Positions 33,706 through 41,785 of a DNA stretch of 64,000 nucleotides are shown one piece after another. Within the stretch, counting starts at the first letter, position 1, and every line of letters starts with the position of its first letter. The DNA is from CAIKMD01 sp035552195 (GTDB taxonomy: Bacteria; Pseudomonadota; Alphaproteobacteria; ATCC43930; CGMCC-115725): contig DASZLU010000123.1 in the NCBI GenBank assembly GCA_035552195.1, positions 1-64,000 of the forward strand. The letters are read 5' to 3'. Under the pieces are notes generated by a model. It searched no databases and had not been told where the DNA came from. It saw only the letters and a list, made by a program, of their open reading frames with translations. The position numbers and the translations under genes were made by a program.

Positions 33706-34565
33706 GCCGCCCGCCAGCGCTGCAAACGGCGCTCGACATGCCGCAAGCTGCGATCCATGAGGAAGCCGATCGCGCCGATCAAGATCATGCCGACGAGCAC
33801 GACGTCGATCTGGAATAGCGTACGACCCCAGTTCATCAGGTAACCGATGCCCGCCGTGTCGGCGAGCATTTCGACGATAACCATCGCAATCCAGGCATGG
33901 CTGAGCGCGAGACGGACGCCGCTGAAGATACTCGGCAGCGCGCCCGGCACCACGACACGCCACAGCATCGTCTTCCGGCGCAAGCGGAAGGCGTGCGCCA
34001 TCTCGAGATGCTGCGGCGACAGATTGCGGATGCCGTTCGAGGTATTGAGCGCAATCGGGATGAAGCACGCCTTGGCGATGATGACGTAGTTGAGGGTCTC
34101 GCCGAGGCCGAAGATCAGCATCAGGAACGGCAGCCAGCCGAGCGACGGTACCTGTGCGATGGCCCGAAGGCTCGGCCCGAGATAATCCTCGAGCCGCTTC
34201 GCGCGCCCGAGCGCGACGCCGAGCGGCAGCCCGATCGCCGTGCCGATGGCGAAGCCGACCGTGATCCGCCGCAAGCTGATCGCGAGACCTTCGACGATGT
34301 CGCCGCCGGTGACGAGATCGGCGAAGGTTGCGGCGACCGTGACGGGGCTCGGCAAGATCTGCGGCGCCAGCCATCCCGCGCTCGTCGCGATCTGCCACAG
34401 CAGCAACAGAGCGAGCGGCACGAGCCACGGCAGCACGGCATTCGCCAGCGTGGCGAACGTCCTGCCCGGCCGATCCCGCCGGGCCGCTCGCGGCTGTGCG
34501 AGCGAGACCAGCGCCAGGCGCGGTACCGCTCCCGCGGCGAGGCTAATTGGACGCGACCGTGCCAT
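33702..34565 (-). CDS. ABC transporter permease (SsuC/TauC-like), first permease
   Basis: The 287-residue permease has a basic N-terminal extension of about 45 residues, then hydrophobic segments starting LPWLVPLALLLLWQIA. The ATPase-coupling loop is EMAHAFRLRRKTMLWRVVVPGALP (partly quoted). It is distinct in sequence from the second permease. It overlaps the receptor gene upstream by 23 bases and the second permease downstream by four, so all are translationally coupled. Confidence 0.88.
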   Translation of the reverse strand: MARSRPISLAAGAVPRLALVSLAQPRAARRDRPGRTFATLANAVLPWLVPLALLLLWQIATSAGWLAPQILPSPVTVAATFADLVTGGDIVEGLAISLRRITVGFAIGTAIGLPLGVALGRAKRLEDYLGPSLRAIAQVPSLGWLPFLMLIFGLGETLNYVIIAKACFIPIALNTSNGIRNLSPQHLEMAHAFRLRRKTMLWRVVVPGALPSIFSGVRLALSHAWIAMVIVEMLADTAGIGYLMNWGRTLFQIDVVLVGMILIGAIGFLMDRSLRHVERRLQRWRAA

Positions 34566-35601
34566 CTTTGCTCCGCGCCGGCCAAGATTGCGTGAGGTTC
34601 AGACTGGCGAATGCCGCGTCCTGGTATTTCGTGTCGATCCATTGGGCGAGATCGACGTCCTTGCGGATGAGCTTCTCGCGCTTGGCGAAATCGATACCGT
34701 CCTGATATTGCCCGCGGAAGAAATCGTCGAGCCGCGGATCCAGCCGGTCATGCAGCGTTTCGCCGGCATACTCGTCGCGCAGCGCGGCGAGCGGAACGCC
34801 GGACTTCGCCCAGATCTGCAGCGCCTCTTCGCGGTTTTCAGGCTGCGACACCCATTGCGCCGCCTTGACGAAAGCACCCACGATCTTCTGCGTCGTCTCG
34901 GGATATTTCACGGCGAAGGCTTCGGTCACGACGAACGAGCTCGGCCCGGTCGCGCGCGGATTGTCGTGCTGCGAGGTGTAGATGATGCGCACCAGGCCCT
35001 GGTCGCGCAGCTGCAATAGCGACACGGTCCCGAACGACGCATCGGCGCTGCCGGCGGCGAGCGCGGCCATCTGATCCGCCTGTTTCAGATCGAGGATTGT
35101 GACGTCGTTTTCGCTGAGGCCGTTGGCCTTCAGCGCCTCGAGCAGCGACCAATGCAAGATGGTCGCTTTCTGAAGCGTGACACTATAACCCTTCAGGTCC
35201 TTGATGCTTTGGATCGGCAATCCCGTCCGCACGGCGGCATAGATATTCGTGCCGCCGCCCGAAAGAATGATTTTCGTCGGCAAGCCGTTGGCGCGCGCGA
35301 TGATGCTCGGTAGCGAGCCGTATTGCGCAAAATCGAGCTGGCCGTTGGCGAGCGCTTCGTTGATCGCCGGCCCCGTGCCGGTGAAATAATTCCAATCGAG
35401 CTTCGTTGTTTCTCCGACCGCTTCCTGCACGAAGCCTTTGATATGCGCGATCGAGATGAGCTGAGTGCCAACCTGTTGGCCGTAGCCCGAGCCGACGGCA
35501 CCGAAGTGAACGACCGCCGGCGGAGTCTCGGCCGCCGCGGCGGCACCCAGGGAAAACGCGAGCGCAATGAGGGCGCTGCGTGCAACAACACGCACAGACA
35601 T
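34543..35601 (-). CDS. ABC transporter substrate-binding protein (SsuA-like)
   Basis: The 352-residue periplasmic receptor has signal peptide MSVRVVARSALIALAFSLG followed by AAAAAETPP, then VHFGAVGSGYGQQVGTQLIS and NEALANGQLDFAQYGSLPSII, the ligand-sensing pattern of SsuA/TauA. Homologues bind sulfonates, sulfate esters or nitrate; ligand here not determined. GGAGGAG precedes the ATG. Its position between the redox pair and the two permeases defines a complete ABC importer. Confidence 0.88.
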   Translation of the reverse strand: MSVRVVARSALIALAFSLGAAAAAETPPAVVHFGAVGSGYGQQVGTQLISIAHIKGFVQEAVGETTKLDWNYFTGTGPAINEALANGQLDFAQYGSLPSIIARANGLPTKIILSGGGTNIYAAVRTGLPIQSIKDLKGYSVTLQKATILHWSLLEALKANGLSENDVTILDLKQADQMAALAAGSADASFGTVSLLQLRDQGLVRIIYTSQHDNPRATGPSSFVVTEAFAVKYPETTQKIVGAFVKAAQWVSQPENREEALQIWAKSGVPLAALRDEYAGETLHDRLDPRLDDFFRGQYQDGIDFAKREKLIRKDVDLAQWIDTKYQDAAFASLNLTQSWPARSKDGTVASN

Positions 35602-35622
35602 GGATATCTCCTCCAACGCCGC

Positions 35623-35949
35623 TTAGTGCGGCGTGGTCAATTTGCATGAGTAATCGACCTTGCGGGTCGCGCGTGTTTCCGGCGTCCAACCGATCGCGCG
35701 GCGATAGCTGCCGAGCAGGGCGCCTTCCTCGAGAACGCTTTCGTCGACCGCGACCGGATTCTCCGAATCATGCGCCACGAAAAGCGCATCGACCGGGCAA
35801 TAGAGTTCGCACATGAAGCAGGTCTGGCACGAGCTCTGGCGCGCGATCACGGGCGGACCGTCCGGCGTGGCATCGAAGACATTCGTCGGACAAGCGGCGA
35901 CGCAGATATTGCAGCCGGTGCAGCGACTAGCGCTGACGAGCTCGATCAT
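35623..35949 (-). CDS. 2x[4Fe-4S] ferredoxin subunit (AprB-like)
   Basis: The 108-residue iron-sulfur protein has two complete cluster motifs: CTGCNICVAACP (Cys10, 13, 16, 20) and CQTCFMCELYCP (Cys41, 44, 47, 51). The C-terminal half, about 55 residues, wraps around a partner in adenylylsulfate reductase-type beta subunits and may do so here. It starts by ATGA overlap with the FAD subunit gene, so the two form one enzyme. The reaction is unknown. Confidence 0.88.
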   Translation of the reverse strand: MIELVSASRCTGCNICVAACPTNVFDATPDGPPVIARQSSCQTCFMCELYCPVDALFVAHDSENPVAVDESVLEEGALLGSYRRAIGWTPETRATRKVDYSCKLTTPH

Positions 35950-37547
35950 GCTGCCACCTCTTTCGTCTGACGCCCCGCCGCGCGGCGCGAGCTGACCCAC
36001 ACTTCGTCGAGACCGCCGCATGCCAGGTAATGCCGCTGATTGACGTCTTGCCTGGGGAAATCCTCGCGCTTATGCATGCCGCGCGTCTCGCTGCGCGCGA
36101 GGGCGCTGCGATACATCCAGCGCGCGGTCGCGAGCATCGCCGCGGCCTCGCGGGCCTGGACCTGCTCTTCCGGTAACGACGCATCGGCTTCACGCACCTC
36201 GCGCCACGCCCTATCGAGACGCACGAGCGATTGCGTCAGCACGTCGCCGGTGCGGAAGTAGTTCTTGTCGTACGGGTGAACTTCCGCCTTCACGACGGCT
36301 GCGACCTTGCTCGGGTCGTAGCGATAAGCGCCGCTCGACCGCAGCGCCACTTTCGCAGCGCCCTGAACCCGACGCGGTGCTGCCGCGATGCCGCTCTGAC
36401 GGGCGTAATCCGCCGCGCCCGCACCGGCAAAGAAGCCGGACGACATCGCCCAGGCGGCGTTATGGCTGCCGCCGCCGGTGAAGCCGCCGCAGATCAACTC
36501 TCGCGTCGCCGCATCGCCGGCCGCGTAAAGACCGGGAACCGAGGTCGCGCAGGTATCGTCGACGATCCGCAGACCGCCCGTCCCGCGCACAGTGCCTTCA
36601 AGACGCAAGGTTACGGGGAAGCGTTGTTTGAACGGATCATGGCCCGCACGATCGAACGGCAGGAAGAAGTTCGGCTGCGCCCCGCGCATCGCGGTCTGCG
36701 CGCCCTCGTCGGCGCGATCGAGGATTGCATAGACACGCTGCTTCAGCAGAGTCTTCGCAATCACCGAGCGGTGATGCCCCGACGCGCCTTCGATCACGCT
36801 CCCGTCTTCATAAAAGAAGGTGGCCCAGTTGTAGAACAGCGTCTTCGTCACCGACGAGAATTCGGGCGCGATCGCATAGGCATTTGAGAATTCCATGCCC
36901 GAGAGCTCCGCGCCCGCTTCGGCGCCAAGCAGCAAACCATCGCCGGTCAGCGGATTGCAGCCGAGCGCCTTGCTGAGAAAGGCGCAGCCGCCGGTCGCGA
37001 TCACCACCGCCTTGGCACGCACCGTCCAACTCTCGTGTTGTTGCCGCCGGACGCCGCGCGCGCCGGCGACGGCACCATGCTCATCGACCAGCAACTCGAG
37101 CGCCGGGCTGTGATCGAGAATGCGGACGCCGCTTTCCTTCACGCGGCGGCGCATCAGCCGCATGTATTCCGGTCCCTTCAGATTGTTGCGCCGTTCGTTG
37201 CCGAAATCGTCGACCGGGAACGGATAGCCCCATTCCGCCAGCGTATTGATGGAATCGTAGGTGCGATCGAGGACGCGGCGCATCCAGGAACGATTGGCAA
37301 GAAAACCGCCGAGCGCGTCGCGGCTCGCCATCGCTTTCTCGCGCGCCGCTTTCTCGGGCTGGATGTACCACACACCTGTCCCTGCCGCCGCCGTCGCGCC
37401 GGAACTGCCGCAATAACCCTTATCAACAAGGACAACGCGTGCCTTGTTGGCGGCCGCACTGCAGGCGGCCCATGCCCCGGCGGGGCCGCCGCCGATGACG
37501 AGAACGTCGACGTCGAATTCGATCGAGCTGGTGATGCCGTTGGTCAT
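35946..37547 (-). CDS. FAD-binding oxidoreductase, fumarate reductase/AprA-like subunit
   Basis: The 533-residue flavoprotein of the succinate dehydrogenase/fumarate reductase/APS reductase alpha family has FAD-binding DVLVIGGGPAGAWAACSAAA at 14-33, VVIATGGCAFLSKALG near 185, VPGLYAAGDAATREL near 340, and the C-terminal active-site region SETRGMHKREDFPRQD near 490. It is the first gene of the operon, behind a sigma-54 promoter. The ferredoxin partner and SsuA-like importer suggest reductive or oxidative processing of the imported compound. Substrate unknown. Confidence 0.85.
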   Translation of the reverse strand: MTNGITSSIEFDVDVLVIGGGPAGAWAACSAAANKARVVLVDKGYCGSSGATAAAGTGVWYIQPEKAAREKAMASRDALGGFLANRSWMRRVLDRTYDSINTLAEWGYPFPVDDFGNERRNNLKGPEYMRLMRRRVKESGVRILDHSPALELLVDEHGAVAGARGVRRQQHESWTVRAKAVVIATGGCAFLSKALGCNPLTGDGLLLGAEAGAELSGMEFSNAYAIAPEFSSVTKTLFYNWATFFYEDGSVIEGASGHHRSVIAKTLLKQRVYAILDRADEGAQTAMRGAQPNFFLPFDRAGHDPFKQRFPVTLRLEGTVRGTGGLRIVDDTCATSVPGLYAAGDAATRELICGGFTGGGSHNAAWAMSSGFFAGAGAADYARQSGIAAAPRRVQGAAKVALRSSGAYRYDPSKVAAVVKAEVHPYDKNYFRTGDVLTQSLVRLDRAWREVREADASLPEEQVQAREAAAMLATARWMYRSALARSETRGMHKREDFPRQDVNQRHYLACGGLDEVWVSSRRAAGRQTKEVAA

Positions 37548-37606
37548 CGCCTGTCCTTCTGTTGAGCTCCTCCGCGGCGTGCCGTAGCGTGCCGCGCTCT
37601 CTCATC

Positions 37607-37623
37607 AGCAGGATGCGTGCCAA
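37607..37623 (-). promoter_or_regulatory. Sigma-54 (-24/-12) promoter of the FAD/ferredoxin/ABC operon
   Basis: On the minus strand the sequence TTGGCACGCATCCTGCT matches the consensus yTGGCACG-N4-TTGCw with one mismatch. GG and GC are separated by exactly 10 bases, the invariant sigma-54 spacing. Transcription would begin near 37597, about 50 bases before the FAD subunit ATG. Confidence 0.85.
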
Positions 37624-37674
37624 CTGCAGAATGCGCGGAAAACCGCGCGTTGGAAAATTCGAATCGCGGCCAAG

Positions 37675-37726
37675 CTGTTGCATAGACAACAGGGCATCAA
37701 CAGCGACTGTTGATGCATAAACAACA
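37675..37726. promoter_or_regulatory. Inverted repeats: probable upstream activator sites
   Basis: CTGTTG-CATAGA-CAACAG lies at 37675-37692. GCATCAACAG (37694-37703) and CTGTTGATGC (37707-37716) form a perfect 10-bp inverted repeat around CGA. A weaker TGTTG-N9-CAACA follows at 37708-37726. All share the TGTTG/CAACA half-site. The first two are centred about 87 and 108 bases upstream of the predicted sigma-54 start, the usual range for enhancer-binding sites. Confidence 0.72.
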
Positions 37727-37894
37727 ATTTCAGACTTACGACAGAAACGTAAGTGAACCCGGAATCAGTCACGGCCGGGAATCAAATCGCGGCCAGGACC
37801 GGGCCGGCCGCGATGTAGAATCAGTCAAGGTGACTGATCAGACGAAGACGATGCCGAGTCCCGTTCCTATGCTTGCGCTCCAGGCATCTTCGCC
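37727..37894. other. Intergenic remainder between two minus-strand operons
   Basis: Together with the promoter region this gap exceeds 300 bases. This part holds no credible gene. It contains a perfect 8-bp inverted repeat, ATCAGTCA-AGG-TGACTGAT, at 37820-37838, which is not followed by a T tract on either strand, so termination of the TRAP operon here is possible but not shown. Confidence 0.5.
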
Positions 37895-38722
37895 TCAATC
37901 TTCGCTGGGCGTCGGATATCCCTTGCGCCGCTTGAAGTCGGCGATGCGCTCTTTGACCAAACGCGAGAGCGGCAGGTCGATGCCGGTCGAGACCGCCTCT
38001 TGTAAAACGATGCGCATGTCCTTCTCGGCCCAGGGCGTCGGTCGCTCGTCGGCGCGCGCGCTGAGCGAGAAATTCTCGGCGCTCGAATGGGTGAGCGCGT
38101 GGCGCAGCTTCTCGGCATCGATGCCGAGCGCCTCGCCGAGACGCAGCCCTTCGTCATTCGCGGTCATGCACGCCCAGAGGATGAGATTGTTGACCATCTT
38201 TCCCACCTGCCCCGCACCGAACGGGCCGAGATGGAAGATGTCGGACGCAAAAGAGCGCAGCACCGGCTGGCACGCCGCGAACGCCGCTTCGTCGCCGCCG
38301 CCGAGAACCAGCATCGTGCCGGCTTCGGCAAAAGGCTCGCCGCGCGTCAGGGCCATGTCGATGAGCACCACACCGGTGCCTTCGAGCCGCCGCGCGAGAT
38401 CCTTCGCGAAAGACGGCGCGACGGTCGAGCCCATCCCCACGATCAGTCCGGGCCGCGCCGCTTCGCGAATACCGTCCGCGCCGAACACCGCGCGCTCGAC
38501 CTGCGCATCGAAGCCGACAACGATCAGCACCGCGTCGCTTTGCGCCGCGAGATCGCGCGGTGTCGCGGCGATGCTCGCGCCGAGCGCGGCGACGCGCTCG
38601 CAGGCTTCTGCCGAAACATCGTAACCGGCAACCGTGAAACCCTTGGCGATAAGATGCCGCGCCATCGGCCGGCCCATCGCCCCCAGACCCAGAATGCCGA
38701 TCCGCTTCGGCGTTTCCAGCAT
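37895..38722 (-). CDS. NAD(P)-dependent beta-hydroxyacid dehydrogenase (3-hydroxyisobutyrate dehydrogenase family)
   Basis: The 275-residue oxidoreductase has an N-terminal Rossmann motif, GILGLGAMGRPMARHL, at 8-23, and the family's catalytic region GPFGAGQVGKMVNNLIL near 165-181, with the active-site Lys. The family oxidises 3-hydroxyisobutyrate, tartronate semialdehyde or related acids, or reduces imines. It follows DctM by 26 bases on the same strand and is likely the enzyme for the acid the TRAP system imports. Confidence 0.87.
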   Translation of the reverse strand: MLETPKRIGILGLGAMGRPMARHLIAKGFTVAGYDVSAEACERVAALGASIAATPRDLAAQSDAVLIVVGFDAQVERAVFGADGIREAARPGLIVGMGSTVAPSFAKDLARRLEGTGVVLIDMALTRGEPFAEAGTMLVLGGGDEAAFAACQPVLRSFASDIFHLGPFGAGQVGKMVNNLILWACMTANDEGLRLGEALGIDAEKLRHALTHSSAENFSLSARADERPTPWAEKDMRIVLQEAVSTGIDLPLSRLVKERIADFKRRKGYPTPSED

Positions 38723-38748
38723 GATTTTCTATTCCCTCGACCAAACCC

Positions 38749-40032
38749 TCAGTGCAAACCCGTCACCAGCACCATCGAGATCGCCGGCACGTAGGTAATA
38801 ATCAGCAGCGCTACGAAATTCACCAGCACGAACGGAATGACGCCGCGATAAATCGTCCCAAGCGGCAGCTCGAAAATCGCGCGCGAGGCGAAAAGGTTGA
38901 GTCCGAAGGGCGGCATATAGAGGCCGATGCTGAGATTGACCGCCATGATGATGCCGAAATGGATCGCGTTGATCCCCGCAGCCTGAACCACCGGCAGCAG
39001 CAGCGGCGTCAGGATGAGGATCGCCGCCGGCGGCTCGAGAAAGCTGCCGGCGACCAACAAGCCGGCATTGACGAGAAGCAGCGTCTCCCAGGCCGGCATA
39101 TGCATCGCCTCGATCGTGCTGATCATGTGCTGAGGAATGCCGCTCGTGGTCATCAGCCAGGAATAAATCCCGGCTGCGGTGACGATGATCAGGATCTGCG
39201 AGATCAGGAACACGGAATTGACGACGATGCGCCATAGATCGGCGACGGTGATTTCGCGGTAAATGAACATGGCGACGAACAGCGAATAGACGACTGCAAC
39301 GCCCGCAGCCTCCGTCGGCGTGAACACGCCGCCATAGATGCCGCCGAAGATCACGACGACCGTGCCGATCGCCCAGCTCGCCTCGCGCGTGGTCCGCCAG
39401 ATATTCTTCCAGCGCGCCGGTGCCGAGAGCGGCACCATCTTGATGCGCGCGTAGGCAAGCACATAAGCCGCGTCGACAATGCCGAGGAGGATGCTCGGCA
39501 GGATACCCGCGGTGAACAGCCGCACCGCCGATTGCTGCGCGGTCATCGCATAAAGAATCATCGAGATCGACGGCGGGATGATGACCGCGACCGCGCCTGA
39601 GGACGTGATCAAGCTGACCGAGAACCGCTCGCCATAGCCGTGGCTGGTGAGCGAAGGAAAGAGCAGCCGCCCGACCGCGACGACGGTGCCGACGGAGGTG
39701 TGGGCCATGGCGCCGAAGAGCTCGGACGACGCAACCGTCGTCACTGCAAGCGAGCCGCGCACGCCGCCGATGATCGAGACGACCCAATCGACGACCCGGC
39801 GTGCGATGCCGCCCTGCCCCATGATCTCGCCGGCGAGGACGAAGAACGGCACGGCGAGCAGCGGGAAATTGTCCAGGCTGCCAAACATGTAGGTCTGGAA
39901 CGCCTGGGTCGGCACATGGGCGATGAACAGCACCGCCACGAGCGACGTCAGGATGAGCACGACGAAGATCGGCAGGCCGAGGACGAGAAGGAGCCCCGGG
40001 AGGACGAAATAAACGAAGGTCTCGGCTGACAT
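38749..40032 (-). CDS. dctM: TRAP transporter large permease (DctM)
   Basis: The 427-residue inner-membrane protein has about 12 hydrophobic segments and is the normal DctM length. It has GQGGIARRVVDWVVSIIGGVRG near residue 85, GSSELFGAMAHTSVGTVVAVG-like text near 108 (here ASSELFGAMAHTSVGTV) and PPSISMILYAMT near 150. It is the Na+-driven channel of the TRAP system. I chose the ATG preceded by AAGGGATTGAGCGGCGC and 24 bases after DctQ; the frame is open upstream but only as an overlap. Confidence 0.92.
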   Translation of the reverse strand: MSAETFVYFVLPGLLLVLGLPIFVVLILTSLVAVLFIAHVPTQAFQTYMFGSLDNFPLLAVPFFVLAGEIMGQGGIARRVVDWVVSIIGGVRGSLAVTTVASSELFGAMAHTSVGTVVAVGRLLFPSLTSHGYGERFSVSLITSSGAVAVIIPPSISMILYAMTAQQSAVRLFTAGILPSILLGIVDAAYVLAYARIKMVPLSAPARWKNIWRTTREASWAIGTVVVIFGGIYGGVFTPTEAAGVAVVYSLFVAMFIYREITVADLWRIVVNSVFLISQILIIVTAAGIYSWLMTTSGIPQHMISTIEAMHMPAWETLLLVNAGLLVAGSFLEPPAAILILTPLLLPVVQAAGINAIHFGIIMAVNLSIGLYMPPFGLNLFASRAIFELPLGTIYRGVIPFVLVNFVALLIITYVPAISMVLVTGLH

Positions 40033-40055
40033 GCGCCGCTCAATCCCTTCAGCGG

Positions 40056-40562
40056 CTAATCGGCGACATCGCCGGGGCGATCGGCTCGCGCGTTGACCCG
40101 AAGCAATAATCGTAGGGCAATCAACAGTGCCATCAGCGAGAGGCCCAGCGGCAGCATCGCCTGCGGAATGACGAGCGGGATGTTCGCCGCCTGGCTCCGC
40201 TGATCGAAGCGCGCCAGCATGGCGATCGCGGGCCAGGCGAAGATCGCCACCGCCAGGCTGGTTGCGATCGTGACGATTTCGGCGAACAGTTCGAGCGCCC
40301 GGCGGATCGGCGGCGGGAACAGCGAGACGATCACGTCCATCCGGATATGCTTGCCGCTCCACCCGACCAGCCCCGCGCCGAGAAACACGCAGGCGATCAT
40401 CAGGAAGAGCATGACCTCCTCGGCCCATTGCAGCGACACGGAAAAGAAATAGCGGCCGATGATGTTGGCAAAATTGATAACGACGCTGGCGACAAGCAGC
40501 ACCGCCGCGACGATCCGAACCGCCCCGAGAAGACTATCGATGCCGCGACGGATCGTCTGCAC
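40056..40562 (-). CDS. dctQ: TRAP transporter small permease (DctQ)
   Basis: The 168-residue membrane protein has four hydrophobic segments. FANIIGRYFFSVSLQWAEEVMLFLM (partly quoted) is the family signature, in which the Trp and Glu pair faces DctM. GTG start. It lies between DctP and DctM in the standard order. Only complete TRAP membrane pair in the window, so it may also serve the orphan DctP receptors. Confidence 0.9.
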   Translation of the reverse strand: MQTIRRGIDSLLGAVRIVAAVLLVASVVINFANIIGRYFFSVSLQWAEEVMLFLMIACVFLGAGLVGWSGKHIRMDVIVSLFPPPIRRALELFAEIVTIATSLAVAIFAWPAIAMLARFDQRSQAANIPLVIPQAMLPLGLSLMALLIALRLLLRVNARADRPGDVAD

Positions 40563-40589
40563 GGAATCACTTCCGGTGTCGTGCCGCGC

Positions 40590-41618
40590 TCAATATTTCG
40601 CGGCGACGCTTCGAACCTTCTCCAGCATGTCGTGGACGGCCGGTTGCCCCTTGGTGACCTCGTCGGCCACCGCGCTCAGCGTCTCTTTCATTTTGGCGAT
40701 GTCTTCCGTTCCGAAGCGATGGACGACGCCGCCCATCGCGGTCCAGTCCTTTTCGAGCTGCTTCGAGAAATCGACCTGCCAGGCCTGCGCCTTCGGCTCG
40801 ATCTCGCGGCCGGTGTCGATCACCAGCTTTTGCAGGTCGGGCGGCAGGGTGTCGAGCCACGGCTTGCTGACGACGGCGATCGCCACGATCATGGCGTCGT
40901 TGGTGACCGTGATCGTCTTCACCAGATCGACCATCTTGAACGACACGAAAACCGAGGTGCCGCTGATCGTCCCGTCGATAGTGCCTTGATCGAGCGCCGG
41001 CATCACTTCGGACAGCGGCATCGCGATGCCGGTGGCGCCGAGCTTGCTCATCTTGGCGCGCTCGAGATCCGTGCCGTTGATGCGAAGCTTTTTACCGTTG
41101 AAATCCGCGAGCGTCAGGATCGCGTGTTTCGCCGCATAGTTGGACGCGCCATTGTTGAGCGTCGCCATGCCGACCATGTTCTTCGAGGTCACGAAATCGA
41201 GCATCATCTTGCGCAGCTCGGGATCGTGGATTGTCGCGGTCGCTTGCGCCTCGTCGCGGAAGAGCATGGGCGAGCTGAAGACCCCATAACGCGGATCCAC
41301 GCCGACGAAGAAATCGACCGGCCCGAGATAGGCCTGGATCGTGCCGAGCTGCACGCCTTCGATTTCGCGCGGGATGGGTCCGAGCTGGCTGTTCGGGTAG
41401 ACCTGCACCTCGATGCGGCCCTTCGAGGCTTGCTCGAGCGCCTCTTTGTAGAATTTCAAATACTGGTGCTGGGTCTCGTTCATGGTCGCGGTGCCGAATT
41501 TCATGACGAAATCCGCTGCCGCGGCCGGCCTTGCGGCTCCAAATGTGCCGAGCATCAAAAACGAAGCCGCCACACTGATGAGCCGGCCAGCCGACAAGCG
41601 CTGCGATATCACGCGCAT
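40590..41618 (-). CDS. dctP: TRAP transporter substrate-binding protein (DctP)
   Basis: The 342-residue periplasmic receptor has a signal peptide (LSAGRLISVAASFLMLGTF region) and the DctP fold: FGTATMNETQHQYLKFYKEAL, VYPNSQLGPIPREIEGVQLG with the conserved carboxylate-binding Arg region, and NNGASNYAAKHAI near the middle. GGGAGG precedes the ATG. It is the first gene of the dctPQM-dehydrogenase operon and is divergent from an MFS gene. Ligand not determined. Confidence 0.9.
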   Translation of the reverse strand: MRVISQRLSAGRLISVAASFLMLGTFGAARPAAAADFVMKFGTATMNETQHQYLKFYKEALEQASKGRIEVQVYPNSQLGPIPREIEGVQLGTIQAYLGPVDFFVGVDPRYGVFSSPMLFRDEAQATATIHDPELRKMMLDFVTSKNMVGMATLNNGASNYAAKHAILTLADFNGKKLRINGTDLERAKMSKLGATGIAMPLSEVMPALDQGTIDGTISGTSVFVSFKMVDLVKTITVTNDAMIVAIAVVSKPWLDTLPPDLQKLVIDTGREIEPKAQAWQVDFSKQLEKDWTAMGGVVHRFGTEDIAKMKETLSAVADEVTKGQPAVHDMLEKVRSVAAKY

Positions 41619-41785
41619 AAAGTTCCTCCCGTTGTCATTTGAGCCGTTCGAGCGGCGTTTTCGTCACTATACCCTAATACAACCAGACCGCGAAATCGCT
41701 CTCTGGCCTTCGTCCGGCGTCAGGATAGAATTGCCCGAGAATCGAAGGGGGGCGCGCTGCGAGTTCGCGCCTGGAGGAAAGACGC

